From Sphingomonas swuensis (GTDB lineage Bacteria > Pseudomonadota > Alphaproteobacteria > Sphingomonadales > Sphingomonadaceae): a DNA stretch of 64,000 nucleotides. Where the stretch lies: the NCBI RefSeq assembly GCF_039538045.1, contig NZ_BAABBQ010000001.1, forward strand, positions 1,200,001 through 1,264,000, written 5' to 3'. The notes beneath the pieces are model-generated. The model did no database searches. It saw only the letters and a program-made list of their open reading frames with translations, and was not told where the DNA came from. Positions 29,990 to 38,677 of this stretch are shown here, piece by piece; positions within the stretch are counted from its first letter, which is position 1; the number at the start of each line of letters is the position of its first letter. The position numbers and the translations under genes were made by a program.

Positions 29990-32033
29990 CGCCGACCCTG
30001 CCTTTACCGGCACCGAGACCGACTGGCGCGAGGTTGCCCGGCTGGTCCTCACCAGCCGCGAGATGGACCGCCTCGAGGAAGAAGAGCTCGTCCCGGCTCG
30101 CCAGGTGCTCTACCAGTTCAGTGCCCGCGGCCACGACATGGCGCAGGTGCTGCTCGGGCTGAAGCTGAGGGATGGCGACGCGGCCTGCGGCTATTACCGG
30201 AGCCGTCCGCTCTTGCTCGCGCTCGGCGTTCCACTGGCCGACGCGCTCGGTTCGGGCATGGGGCGGAGCGGAGGCTATTCGGGCGGCCGCGACATCGGGG
30301 TAGTCTTCAACTATCCCAATCCGGGCGGCGCACACGCGCTTCCGATGAGCGGCGGCGTCGGCGCGCAATATACGCCGGCTGCCGGCTGGGCGCAGGCGAT
30401 CCGCTACAAGGCCGAGGTGCTGAAGGAGCAGGCGAGCGGCAATCTCTCGCTGGTGCTCGGCGGCGACGCGAGCTGCGCGACGGGCGGCTTCTGGTCGGCC
30501 CTGACCATCGCGACCACGCAGAAACTGCCAATGCTCTTCTACGTCGAGGATAATGGCTACGGCATCTCGGTGCCCTCGACCTACCAGACCCCGGGCCAGG
30601 ACATCGCCGCAAACCTCGCTTCCTTCCAGGGGCTGGCGATCTTCAACGGTGACGGGACCCAGCCGGTCGAGGCGGCGCGGCTGATCGACCAGGCGGTCCA
30701 GCACGTGCGCTCTGGCGCCGGGCCGGCGCTGCTGCGGCTCACCGTGCCGCGGCTCGAGGGCCATAGCTACCAGGACACGCAGACCTACAAGAGCGAAGAC
30801 GTGATCGCCGCCGAATGGGCCCGCGATCCGCTTCCGAGGCTGAAGGTGCATTGCGCCGGCCGGCAGATCGGCGAGGGCGCGTGGAGCGAACTCGAGCAGC
30901 AGGTCGCGTGGGAAGTCGGGCGCGCCCGAGAGGAGGCCGAGGCTCGACCGGTGCTCGACGTGGCCAATGTCGCCGACGACGTCTTCTTCTCGGGTCGTCA
31001 CTCGGCCGTCGGTGGCCAGGCCGGGCTTGGGCTCGAGCGCACGCACGACGAGCCGCGCCCCGACGGCCAGCGGATCAACATGGTCACCGCCATTCGCCGC
31101 GTGCTCGACCAGGAGCTGGCCGCAAACCCGCGCATGTGCGTGTTTGGCGAGGACGTCGGCCCCAAGGGCGGGGTTCATGCCGTGACCCTCGGGCTGCAGG
31201 ACAAGTTCGGCCACGCCCGCGTGTTCGACACCAGTCTCAACGAGGAGGGCATCGTCGGCCGTGCGGTCGGGATGGCGCTCGCCGGGCTGCTTCCCGTGCC
31301 CGAAATTCAGTTCCGCAAATATGCCGAGCCGGCGACCGAGCAGATCAACGACTGCGGGACGATGCGCTGGCGCACCGCCAATCGCTTCGCCGCGCCGATG
31401 GTGCTCCGCGTGCCCGGCGGCTTCTTCAAGTGCGGCGATCCGTGGCACAGCCAGACCAATGAGGTGCAGTTCGTCCACAATCCGGGCTGGATGGTGGCGG
31501 TGCCGAGCAATGCCGAGGATGCGGTCGGACTCTTGCGGATGAGCCTGCGCGGCAACGACCCCGTCCTCTTCTTCGAGCATCGCGCGATGCTCGACGACAG
31601 CTGGGCCCGGCGTCCGTGGCCGGGTGACGACTATGTGCTTCCCTTCGGCCGGGCGAAGAAGACCCGCGAAGGCGACCGGATCACCATCGTCACTTGGGGC
31701 GCGATGGTCCCGCGCTGCGAAGCCGCGGCCGAGGGCGTCAGCGCCGACGTGCTCGACCTTCGCACGCTGATGCCGTGGGATCGCGAGGCGGTGCTCGAAA
31801 GCGTCCGGCGGACGCGCCGTTGCCTCATCGTCCACGAGGACCTGCGTACCGGCGGGTTCGGGGCGGAGATCGCGGCGGTGGTCGCGGACGAGGCCTTCCT
31901 CGACCTCGATGCGCCGGTCGCGCGCGTGACCATGCCCGACATCCCGAGCCCGCATCATCCCTCGCTGCTCGAGGCGGCGGTCCCGAGCGTCGCCCGAATC
32001 CGGGCCGAGATCGACCGACTGGTGGGGTTCTGA
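29982..32033 (+). CDS. branched-chain 2-oxoacid dehydrogenase E1, fused alpha-beta subunits
   Basis: 683 residues. Thiamine-diphosphate enzyme that decarboxylates branched-chain (or aryl) 2-oxoacids. The N-terminal half is E1 alpha, with the ThDP region GGDASCATGGFWSALTIA followed by FYVEDNGYGISVP. The C-terminal half is E1 beta, with MVTAIRRVLDQELAANPRMCVFGEDVG and FGHARVFDTSLNEEGIVGRA. Normally these are two chains encoded by two genes; here one open frame covers both, joined around residues 345-365. The thiamine motif has GGDAS in place of the more common GDGA. E2 follows after one base. No E3 gene is here. Confidence 0.9.
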   Translation: MADADPAFTGTETDWREVARLVLTSREMDRLEEEELVPARQVLYQFSARGHDMAQVLLGLKLRDGDAACGYYRSRPLLLALGVPLADALGSGMGRSGGYSGGRDIGVVFNYPNPGGAHALPMSGGVGAQYTPAAGWAQAIRYKAEVLKEQASGNLSLVLGGDASCATGGFWSALTIATTQKLPMLFYVEDNGYGISVPSTYQTPGQDIAANLASFQGLAIFNGDGTQPVEAARLIDQAVQHVRSGAGPALLRLTVPRLEGHSYQDTQTYKSEDVIAAEWARDPLPRLKVHCAGRQIGEGAWSELEQQVAWEVGRAREEAEARPVLDVANVADDVFFSGRHSAVGGQAGLGLERTHDEPRPDGQRINMVTAIRRVLDQELAANPRMCVFGEDVGPKGGVHAVTLGLQDKFGHARVFDTSLNEEGIVGRAVGMALAGLLPVPEIQFRKYAEPATEQINDCGTMRWRTANRFAAPMVLRVPGGFFKCGDPWHSQTNEVQFVHNPGWMVAVPSNAEDAVGLLRMSLRGNDPVLFFEHRAMLDDSWARRPWPGDDYVLPFGRAKKTREGDRITIVTWGAMVPRCEAAAEGVSADVLDLRTLMPWDREAVLESVRRTRRCLIVHEDLRTGGFGAEIAAVVADEAFLDLDAPVARVTMPDIPSPHHPSLLEAAVPSVARIRAEIDRLVGF

Positions 32034-32034
32034 C

Positions 32035-33249
32035 GTGATCGATGTCCGCGTTCCCGACGAGCAGGAAGGCACCAAGGCGGTGGTCCGCGCCTGGCTGAAG
32101 AAGCCGGGCGAGGCAGTCGCGCTCAACGATCCCCTGGTCGAGCTCGAGACCGACAAGGTCACGCAGGAAGTGCCTTCGCCCGCGGCGGGGGTACTCGCCG
32201 AAATCCTGCTCGACACCGATGCCGAGGCGGTGCCTGGCGCGCTGCTCGGCCGGATCGACGCGGAGGCGAGCGGCTCTCCTGCTCAGGACGGATCCGAAGT
32301 CCCCTTGCCAGCGCGGGAGAAAGCAGAAGATGCTGGGCCGCGGCTTTCACCGGGGAACGGAGAGGCGGAAAGCCGCCTCTCGCCATCGGTCCGCCGGGCG
32401 CTCCTCCAGCACGACATCGATCCGTCGCGCCTCACCGGCACCGGCCGAAATGGGCGGATCACCCGCGAGGACGTCGACCGCGCGGTCGAGGGGGCGACGG
32501 TCAGCCATGTCGATGGCGGCGAGAAGCCGATCGCCCAGCCGCGCGTCGCGGAGGCGAACTGGCAGGATATTCCGCACGACCGAATGCGGCGTGCGATCGC
32601 CGAGAACATGGTGCGCGCCGTCAGCGACGCGCCGCATGTCACGGCCCTTTTTGAAGCCGACTTCAGCGCCATCACCGCGCACAAGAAGGCGCTTGCGGCG
32701 CGGGGTCGCAAGCTCAGCTACACGGCCTACTTCCTCAAGGCCGCCGCAGAGGCGATGGCGGTCGCCCCTGCCATCAACGGGCGCTGGGCCGAGGACCGGA
32801 TCGTGGTTGCGCCCTCGGTCGATATCGGGGTTGGCACCGCGCTTGGCGAGAAGGGGCTGGTCGTTCCGGTCGTTCGCGACTGCGCCAACCTGTCGGTCGA
32901 GGAGATCGGCGCCCGGCTCGACGACCTCACTGCCAGGGCACGGTCGGGCAAGCTCGAGCGAGCCGACGTTGCTGGCGGAAGCTTCACCATCTCCAACCAT
33001 GGCGTGTCGGGCTCTTTGCTGGCGGCTCCGATCATCCTCCACGGCGGCCAGGCCGCGATTCTCGGAATTGGCAAGCTGCAGAAAAGGGTGGTGGTGCGCG
33101 ACACCGAGGCGGGAGACGTGATCGCCATCCGCCCGATGGCCTATGTCACCCTGACGATCGACCATCGCGTGGTCGACGGTCATCAGACCAACGCCTGGCT
33201 GAGTCGCTTCGTCGACTTGCTCGAAGGCTGGCCCGCGCCGCCCGCGTAA
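32035..33249 (+). CDS. dihydrolipoamide acyltransferase (E2) of 2-oxoacid dehydrogenase
   Basis: 404 residues. The N-terminal lipoyl domain carries the lipoylated lysine in VELETDKVTQEVPSP. An Ala/Gly-rich linker leads to the peripheral subunit-binding domain (SPSVRRALLQHDIDPSRLTGTGRNGRITREDV, read in parts). The catalytic domain ends with the signature DHRVVDGHQTNAWL. GTG 32035 starts one base after the E1 stop. Together with the fused E1 this makes most of a branched-chain complex; the E3 component must be encoded elsewhere. Confidence 0.94.
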   Translation: MIDVRVPDEQEGTKAVVRAWLKKPGEAVALNDPLVELETDKVTQEVPSPAAGVLAEILLDTDAEAVPGALLGRIDAEASGSPAQDGSEVPLPAREKAEDAGPRLSPGNGEAESRLSPSVRRALLQHDIDPSRLTGTGRNGRITREDVDRAVEGATVSHVDGGEKPIAQPRVAEANWQDIPHDRMRRAIAENMVRAVSDAPHVTALFEADFSAITAHKKALAARGRKLSYTAYFLKAAAEAMAVAPAINGRWAEDRIVVAPSVDIGVGTALGEKGLVVPVVRDCANLSVEEIGARLDDLTARARSGKLERADVAGGSFTISNHGVSGSLLAAPIILHGGQAAILGIGKLQKRVVVRDTEAGDVIAIRPMAYVTLTIDHRVVDGHQTNAWLSRFVDLLEGWPAPPA

Positions 33250-33254
33250 CAACC

Positions 33255-33279
33255 GGAACGCCTCAGTGTCCGACCCGTT
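33255..33279 (+). promoter_or_regulatory. EcfG-type general stress promoter of the SRPBCC-ADH-SDR operon
   Basis: GGAAC (33255-33259), 16 bases, CGTT (33276-33279) matches the EcfG consensus. It starts six bases after the E2 stop. Transcription would begin near 33287, giving a leader of about 17 bases with AGGAGG (33293-33298) before TTG 33304. A hairpin GACCCG/CGGGTC (33272-33287) overlaps the -10. Confidence 0.8.
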
Positions 33280-33303
33280 GGCGGGTCAGGACAGGAGGCA
33301 CCA

Positions 33304-34185
33304 TTGGTCCAGGATACACACGATCACGACAAGGTCGACCGGGAGGTCGAACGGCTCAACCGGCAAGCCGTCGCGGATGCCGAGGCGAAGCGCCCAAGTC
33401 CGGCAGGCAAGCGCAAGCTGCCCGAGGTCGACGAGGACGAGCGGGTCCGCATTCGCGGCGCGGCCGAGAAGCGCCGCGACGGCAAGTCCGGCAGGAACAG
33501 TGATGCGGGCACCTCGAACCGAGCGCTGATCGGTCTTGGCCTCGGCCTTGCGACTGCCGGTGCCGCGGCCTTCTTCTTCGCCCGTGCGCGGTCCGAGGAC
33601 GAGGATCACGGTCCGACGATCAGCGACGCACCCGACCATGTGCTGCGCGGCCGCGCCCTTCGCGAGGCCCGCAACCAGGAAGGCGGACGGGCGCTCGTCG
33701 GGCGCACCGTCACCATCGCCAAGCCGGCGAGCGAGCTTTACGCCTTCTGGCGCGCGTTCGAGCGTTTCCCCGAGTTCATGGACAATGTCCGCGAGATCCG
33801 CCGGGTCGACGAGAAGAGCTCGGAGTGGATCATCGAGGCCCCGATGGGCGCGACGGTGAGCGTCCGGACCCGGATCGTCGAGGACGTTCCGAACAAGACG
33901 ATCGCCTGGGTAAGCGAGCCCGACAGCCAGATCGAGCATGAAGGCCGGGTCGAGTTCGCCGACGCGCCTCCGGGCCGCGGCACCTATGTCCGGCTGCTGC
34001 TCCGCTACACGTTCCCGGCAGGCGAGATCGGGCGGCTGTTCGCCAAGCTCCTGCAGCGCGAGCCCAACGTCCAGGCGCGACGCGATCTTCGCCGGTTCAA
34101 GCAGCTCATGGAAACCGGCGAAGTGCCGGTCAATTCGTCCCCGTCGGCCCGCAAGAGCGAGAGCCCGACGCAGCCGCACATCTAG
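33304..34185 (+). CDS. SRPBCC (polyketide cyclase/dehydrase-like) membrane-anchored protein
   Basis: 293 residues. A charged N-terminus (about 1-75) precedes one membrane span ([22 protein letters not shown]), then an SRPBCC lipid/hydrophobic-ligand fold with [35 protein letters not shown] and [17 protein letters not shown] (read in parts). This matches the COG5637 type of cyclase/dehydrase proteins. The start is TTG 33304, five bases after AGGAGG. Ligand unknown. First gene of a likely stress-induced operon with the alcohol dehydrogenase and SDR genes. Confidence 0.82.
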   Translation: MVQDTHDHDKVDREVERLNRQAVADAEAKRPSPAGKRKLPEVDEDERVRIRGAAEKRRDGKSGRNSDAGTSNRALIGLGLGLATAGAAAFFFARARSEDEDHGPTISDAPDHVLRGRALREARNQEGGRALVGRTVTIAKPASELYAFWRAFERFPEFMDNVREIRRVDEKSSEWIIEAPMGATVSVRTRIVEDVPNKTIAWVSEPDSQIEHEGRVEFADAPPGRGTYVRLLLRYTFPAGEIGRLFAKLLQREPNVQARRDLRRFKQLMETGEVPVNSSPSARKSESPTQPHI

Positions 34186-34196
34186 GAGATACTCCC

Positions 34197-35423
34197 ATGA
34201 AGGCTCTCACCTGGCACGGCCGCCACGACGTGCGCGTCGACAACGTGCCCGACCCCGAGATCGTCAATCCGCGCGACGCGATCCTCAAGGTCACCTCGAC
34301 CGCAATCTGCGGCTCGGACCTCCACCTCTACGACGGCTATATCCCGACGCTCCGCGCCGGTGACGTGCTCGGCCACGAATTCATGGGCGAAGTGATCGAG
34401 GTCGGCGCCAAGTCGACCCTCAAGAAGGGCCAGCGCGTGGTGGTGCCCTTCACCATCAGCTGCGGCTCCTGCTTCTTCTGCGACAAGCAGCAGTTCTCCG
34501 CCTGCGACAACAGCAACCCCGCCGAGACCTCGGACGCATCCGAGGCCCTGATGGGGCACGCGATGGGTGCCGCCTTCGGCTATGCTCACCTGACCGGCGG
34601 CTATGCTGGCGGCCAGGCGGAATATGTCCGGGTGCCGTTCAGCGATGTCGGCCCGATCGTGGTCCCCGATCATCTCGACGACGACAAGGTGCTGTTCCTG
34701 TCCGACATTCTGCCGACCGGCTGGCACGCGGCGGTCAACGCCGACATCGAGCCGGGCGACACGGTCGCTGTCTGGGGCTGCGGGCCGGTGGGCCTGTTCG
34801 CCATCCAGAGCGCCTTTAAGCTCGGCGCGCACCGGGTCATCGCGATCGACCACTATCCATCGCGACTGGCCCTGGCCAAGAAGATGGGCGCCGACATCCT
34901 CGACTATCGCGAAGTCGAAGTGCTCGAGGCGTTGAAGGAGATGACCGGCGGTATCGGTCCGGATGCGGTCATCGACTGCGTCGGCATGGAGAGCCACGGG
35001 CTGGCGATCGACAACATCGCCGACACGGTGAAGGCGCATCTGATGCTCGGCACCGAGCGTCCGCATGCGCTGCGTCAGATGATCATCGCCTGCCGCAAGG
35101 GCGGGCGCGTCTCGATCCCCGGCGTCTATGGCGGCTTCGCCGACAAGTTCCCGCTTGGACAGCTGATGGAGAAGGGGCTGACCATCAAGTCGGGCCAGAC
35201 CCCGGTCCAGAAGTATACCAAGGACCTGCTCAAGCTGATCGAGGAAGGTGAGCTCGACACCACCTTCATGATCTCGCACCGCGAGCCGCTCACCCAGGCC
35301 GCCGACCTCTACCAGAAGTGGCACGACGAGCAGGACACCTACACCAAGATCGTGCTCAAGCCCGGCATGGACCAGACCGCCAAGGTCGATCTGGCCGCCG
35401 CGCGAGCCGTCGAGCCAGCGTAA
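34197..35423 (+). CDS. zinc-dependent alcohol dehydrogenase (formaldehyde dehydrogenase-like)
   Basis: 408 residues of the medium-chain dehydrogenase family. Catalytic-zinc ligands lie in [13 protein letters not shown] and GHEFMGEV; structural-zinc cysteines in [18 protein letters not shown]. The NAD-binding motif is [17 protein letters not shown]. Overall it resembles glutathione-independent formaldehyde or threonine-type dehydrogenases that are common beside stress genes. AGGAG precedes ATG 34197, 11 bases after the previous stop. Substrate is unproven; detoxifying aldehydes or alcohols under stress is an inference from the promoter and neighbours. Confidence 0.88.
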   Translation: MKALTWHGRHDVRVDNVPDPEIVNPRDAILKVTSTAICGSDLHLYDGYIPTLRAGDVLGHEFMGEVIEVGAKSTLKKGQRVVVPFTISCGSCFFCDKQQFSACDNSNPAETSDASEALMGHAMGAAFGYAHLTGGYAGGQAEYVRVPFSDVGPIVVPDHLDDDKVLFLSDILPTGWHAAVNADIEPGDTVAVWGCGPVGLFAIQSAFKLGAHRVIAIDHYPSRLALAKKMGADILDYREVEVLEALKEMTGGIGPDAVIDCVGMESHGLAIDNIADTVKAHLMLGTERPHALRQMIIACRKGGRVSIPGVYGGFADKFPLGQLMEKGLTIKSGQTPVQKYTKDLLKLIEEGELDTTFMISHREPLTQAADLYQKWHDEQDTYTKIVLKPGMDQTAKVDLAAARAVEPA

Positions 35424-35433
35424 AAGGACAATC

Positions 35434-36198
35434 ATGGCCAACAAACTTGCTGTCATCACCGGAGCCTCGAGCGGCATCGGTCTCGAAATCGCGCGCCTCG
35501 CCTCGGCCGAGGGCTATGACCTCATCGTTGCCTCGGACACGCCGCAGGTCGATGCGTCGGCCGGACTCGACGGCGACGTCTCGACCATCGAGGCCGACCT
35601 CGCGACCGAGCAGGGCGTGCGCCAGCTGCTCACCCAGATCGGCGACCGCGAGGTCGACGTGCTGGTCGCCAATGCCGGCCACGGGCTGGGCGACGGCTTC
35701 CTTGAGCAGAGCGTCGCCGAGTGGCGCCACGTCATCGACACCAACATCACCGGGACCCTGCTGCTGATCCAGCCGCTCGCCCGCAAGATGGTTCGGCGCG
35801 GTGAGGGGCGGATCCTCATCACGGGCTCGATCGCCGGGCACATTCCTGCCGCCTTCCAGGCGGTGTACCACGCCAGCAAGGCGTTCGTGGACAGCTTCGC
35901 CGCGGCGCTCGGCAACGAGCTCAAGGACACGGGCGTCACCGTCACCTGCCTCAAGCCGGGCGCGACCGAGACCGAATTCTTCTCGCGCGCGGGCATGGAG
36001 GACACCAAGGTCGGACAGTCCAAGAAGGACGACCCCGCCGATGTCGCCAAGACCGGCTGGGAGGCGATGAAGAAGGGCGAGCACGCCGTCGTGCATGGCC
36101 TGATGAACAAGGCACAGGTGCTCGCCTCCGGCGTGCTTCCGGAGAGTGTCGTCGCCGAGCAGGGCCGCAAGCTGAACGAGCCCGGCAGCGGAGAGTGA
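35434..36198 (+). CDS. short-chain dehydrogenase/reductase
   Basis: 254 residues, classical SDR. Cofactor motif TGASSGIGLEIARLA, NAG motif VLVANAGHGLGD, catalytic serine in ITGSIAGHIP and YxxxK as YHASKAFVDSF. An Asp after the second strand (VASDTP) hints at NAD use. It follows the alcohol dehydrogenase by 10 bases with AAAGGA as Shine-Dalgarno. Substrate unknown. Confidence 0.92.
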   Translation: MANKLAVITGASSGIGLEIARLASAEGYDLIVASDTPQVDASAGLDGDVSTIEADLATEQGVRQLLTQIGDREVDVLVANAGHGLGDGFLEQSVAEWRHVIDTNITGTLLLIQPLARKMVRRGEGRILITGSIAGHIPAAFQAVYHASKAFVDSFAAALGNELKDTGVTVTCLKPGATETEFFSRAGMEDTKVGQSKKDDPADVAKTGWEAMKKGEHAVVHGLMNKAQVLASGVLPESVVAEQGRKLNEPGSGE

Positions 36199-36211
36199 TC
36201 GTTCGGGCGGC

Positions 36212-36236
36212 GGAACGGACCGCCGCCTGACCCGTT
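36212..36236 (+). promoter_or_regulatory. EcfG-type general stress promoter of the AI-2E permease gene
   Basis: GGAAC (36212-36216), 16 bases, CGTT (36233-36236). The ATG at 36245 lies only nine bases after the -10 element, so the transcript would be leaderless or nearly so. A perfect hairpin TGACCCG-TTCG-CGGGTCA (36228-36245) overlaps the -10 and reaches the start codon. Confidence 0.78.
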
Positions 36237-36244
36237 CGCGGGTC

Positions 36245-37282
36245 ATGACGGACAGCAACGACGACTCGCGCTTCATTCGCCGGACCCTGATCGTCATCGC
36301 CCTGGTGGCGTTGACGATACTTGCGTGGATGCTGCGCGAGGTCGCGCTGATGGTCTTCGGCGCGGTCGTCGTCGCCACGCTCTTCCAGAGCCTGGCGAAG
36401 CAATTCGAGCGCCTTCATATTCCGCAGGGCATCGCGTTGCTCCTCTCGGTGCTGACCGTGATCGCGATCGTCGGCTTGTCCTTCGCCCTGTTCGGGGCGC
36501 AGCTCGTGAGCCAGGCCGAGGGCATTCGCGAGGCGCTTCCCCGCGCCTGGGCCAGCCTCCAGCAGCGGCTTGCCGGCTTCGGCCTGCAGGGACAGCTCGA
36601 GGCGCTGAAAGGGCAGGGGAGCGGCTTCGCGGCCACGGCGGGGCAGTTCGCGATGAGCCTTGGCGGCGGACTTGCCGACGCGCTGCTGATCGTCGTCGGC
36701 GGGGTCTTCATCGCCGCCTCGCCGCGCTTTTACCGCACCGGCATCCTCAAGCTCTTCCCGAGCGGCCGCCGCGAGGTGACGGCGAGCGCGCTGGAGGACA
36801 GCGGCAACGCGCTCCGCCTGTGGCTCAAGGCGCAGCTGCTGACGATGGCCGGAGTGGGGATCGCGACCGGGCTCGGACTGTGGCTGGTCGGCATGGAAAG
36901 CGCGCTCGCCTTCGGGCTGCTCGCCGCCCTGCTCGAGTTCATTCCGTTCGTCGGCCCGATCCTCGCCGCAATCCCGGCGGTGCTGATCGCCGCCTCGACC
37001 GATCCCCAGATGGCGCTGTGGGTGCTCGGCGTGTATCTCGTCGTCCAGCAGATCGAGGGCAATCTCCTCCAGCCGCTGCTCCAGCAATGGGCGGTCGATC
37101 TTCCCGGCGCGGTGCTGCTCTTCTCGCTGCTCGCGATGGGGACCTTGTTCGGTCCGCTCGGGGTCATCTTCGCCGCGCCGCTGACCGTCGTCATCTACGT
37201 GCTGATCAAGCGGCTCTACGTGCGCGAGGCACTCGACACCGAGACCAGCATTCCCGGCGAGGACCAGCGCGACAACGACTAG
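36245..37282 (+). CDS. AI-2E family transporter (PerM-like permease)
   Basis: 345 residues with about eight membrane spans in the PF01594 pattern: two N-terminal spans (TLIVIALVALTILAWML, ALMVFGAVVVATLFQ), a central soluble helix pair (about 95-135), and the conserved ESALAFGLLAALLEFIPFVGPILAAIPAVLIA followed by YLVVQQIEGNLLQPLLQ (read in parts). The family includes AI-2 exporters and Na+/H+ or unknown permeases, so the substrate is open. No Shine-Dalgarno is possible with the predicted short leader. The gene converges on otsA with 15 bases between stops. Confidence 0.88.
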   Translation: MTDSNDDSRFIRRTLIVIALVALTILAWMLREVALMVFGAVVVATLFQSLAKQFERLHIPQGIALLLSVLTVIAIVGLSFALFGAQLVSQAEGIREALPRAWASLQQRLAGFGLQGQLEALKGQGSGFAATAGQFAMSLGGGLADALLIVVGGVFIAASPRFYRTGILKLFPSGRREVTASALEDSGNALRLWLKAQLLTMAGVGIATGLGLWLVGMESALAFGLLAALLEFIPFVGPILAAIPAVLIAASTDPQMALWVLGVYLVVQQIEGNLLQPLLQQWAVDLPGAVLLFSLLAMGTLFGPLGVIFAAPLTVVIYVLIKRLYVREALDTETSIPGEDQRDND

Positions 37283-37297
37283 CGTTGTTTGGGCGGC

Positions 37298-38677
37298 TCA
37301 CACCGGCTGGTGCTGCTCCAGTGCGTCGGTGAACCGGCGGCGCCACCACAGCACGTCCTCGGCACAGACATTCTCGAACATCGCCCGCCAGCGGCGGATA
37401 CGCTCGGCCTTGGGCATCGCCAGCGCGGTGCGGATCGAGTCGGACATCTCCTCGGCGCTGTAGGGATTGATCAGCAGCGCTTCGGTGAGCTGGTCAGCCG
37501 CACCGGCGAAGCGCGACAGGATCAGGACGCCCGGATCCTCGGGGTTCTGCGCGGCGACGAATTCCTTGGCAACGAGGTTCATCCCGTCGCGGATCGGCGT
37601 GACCAGTGCGATCCTCGAGGCGCGATAGATGCCGGCGAGGACCGCCCGCGAATAGCCCTGGTTGACGTAGCGGATCGGCACCCAGTCGTAGTCGGCGTGC
37701 GCGCCGTTGATCCTGCCCGACAGCCCCTCGAGGCTGCTGCGGATGCGCTGGTAGCTTTCCACCGTCCCGCGCGACGGCGGCGCGATCTGGAGCAGGAACA
37801 CTTCCTTTCGTTCCTCGGGGTTCTCGATGAGGAAACGCTCGTAACCGAGGAAGCGCTCTTCCAGGCCTTTGGAATAATCGAGCCGGTCGACCCCGACGAT
37901 CATCGCCCGGCCGTTGGCGCTGTCGCGCATCTGCGCGAAGGTCTGCTGCGCTTCGTCACCCCGCGCGAGCGTCGCGAACTCGTCGCTGTCGATCCCGATC
38001 GGGCAGGTGATCAGCCGGATCTGCCGACCGTCGAGCCGGAGGATGCCGTCGGCATATGCGCCGCCGCTTTCGAGCACCACGAAGTCGACGAAGGACTGCA
38101 GCCACTCGTCGGTGTGGAAGCCGATCACGTCGTAGGCGAACATGGTCGCGACCAGTTCGGTCGCCTCGGGCAGGGTCAGCAGCAGCCGGCGCGGCGGCCA
38201 GGGCGTGTGGAGGAAGAAGCCGATGCGGTTCTTGCAGCCGCGCTTGCGCAGCTCCTGACCGAGCGGGATCATGTGATAGTCCTGAACCCAGACCATGTCG
38301 TCGGGCTCGACCAGCGGGACCACGGTCTCGGCGAAGCGCTCGTTCGCTCGCTGATAGCCGCCGGCAAAGCCGCGCTCATATTCGGCGAGGTCGACGCGGT
38401 AATGGAACAGCGGCCAAAGCGTGCGATTGGCGTAGCCGTTGTAATATTCCTCGACGTCCTGTTCCTCGAGGTCGATCGTGGCGGTGGTCACCCCGTCGTC
38501 GCGGTGAAAGGTAATCTGCCCGCTGAACTCCTCGGTGACCTCGCCCGACCAGCCGAACCACAGCCCTCCGCTTTCGCGCAGCGCCGAGGTCAGCGCGACC
38601 GACAGCCCGCCCTGAGCGCCGGCAGTACCGCCGGTGGCCGCGGACACCCGGTTGGAGATGACGATCAGGCGACTCAT
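37298..38677 (-). CDS. otsA: trehalose-6-phosphate synthase
   Basis: 459 residues, GT20 family. Joins UDP-glucose and glucose-6-phosphate to form trehalose-6-phosphate. Seen are MSRLIVISNRVS, the GG loop region GGLSVALTSALRESGGLWFGWSG, VWVQDYHMIPL, and the donor-binding segment VGVDRLDYSKGLEERFLGYERFL (read in parts). ATG 38677 overlaps the GH15 stop (ATGA). Third gene of the otsB-GH15-otsA operon; the product of this enzyme is the substrate of OtsB. Confidence 0.96.
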   Translation of the reverse strand: MSRLIVISNRVSAATGGTAGAQGGLSVALTSALRESGGLWFGWSGEVTEEFSGQITFHRDDGVTTATIDLEEQDVEEYYNGYANRTLWPLFHYRVDLAEYERGFAGGYQRANERFAETVVPLVEPDDMVWVQDYHMIPLGQELRKRGCKNRIGFFLHTPWPPRRLLLTLPEATELVATMFAYDVIGFHTDEWLQSFVDFVVLESGGAYADGILRLDGRQIRLITCPIGIDSDEFATLARGDEAQQTFAQMRDSANGRAMIVGVDRLDYSKGLEERFLGYERFLIENPEERKEVFLLQIAPPSRGTVESYQRIRSSLEGLSGRINGAHADYDWVPIRYVNQGYSRAVLAGIYRASRIALVTPIRDGMNLVAKEFVAAQNPEDPGVLILSRFAGAADQLTEALLINPYSAEEMSDSIRTALAMPKAERIRRWRAMFENVCAEDVLWWRRRFTDALEQHQPV

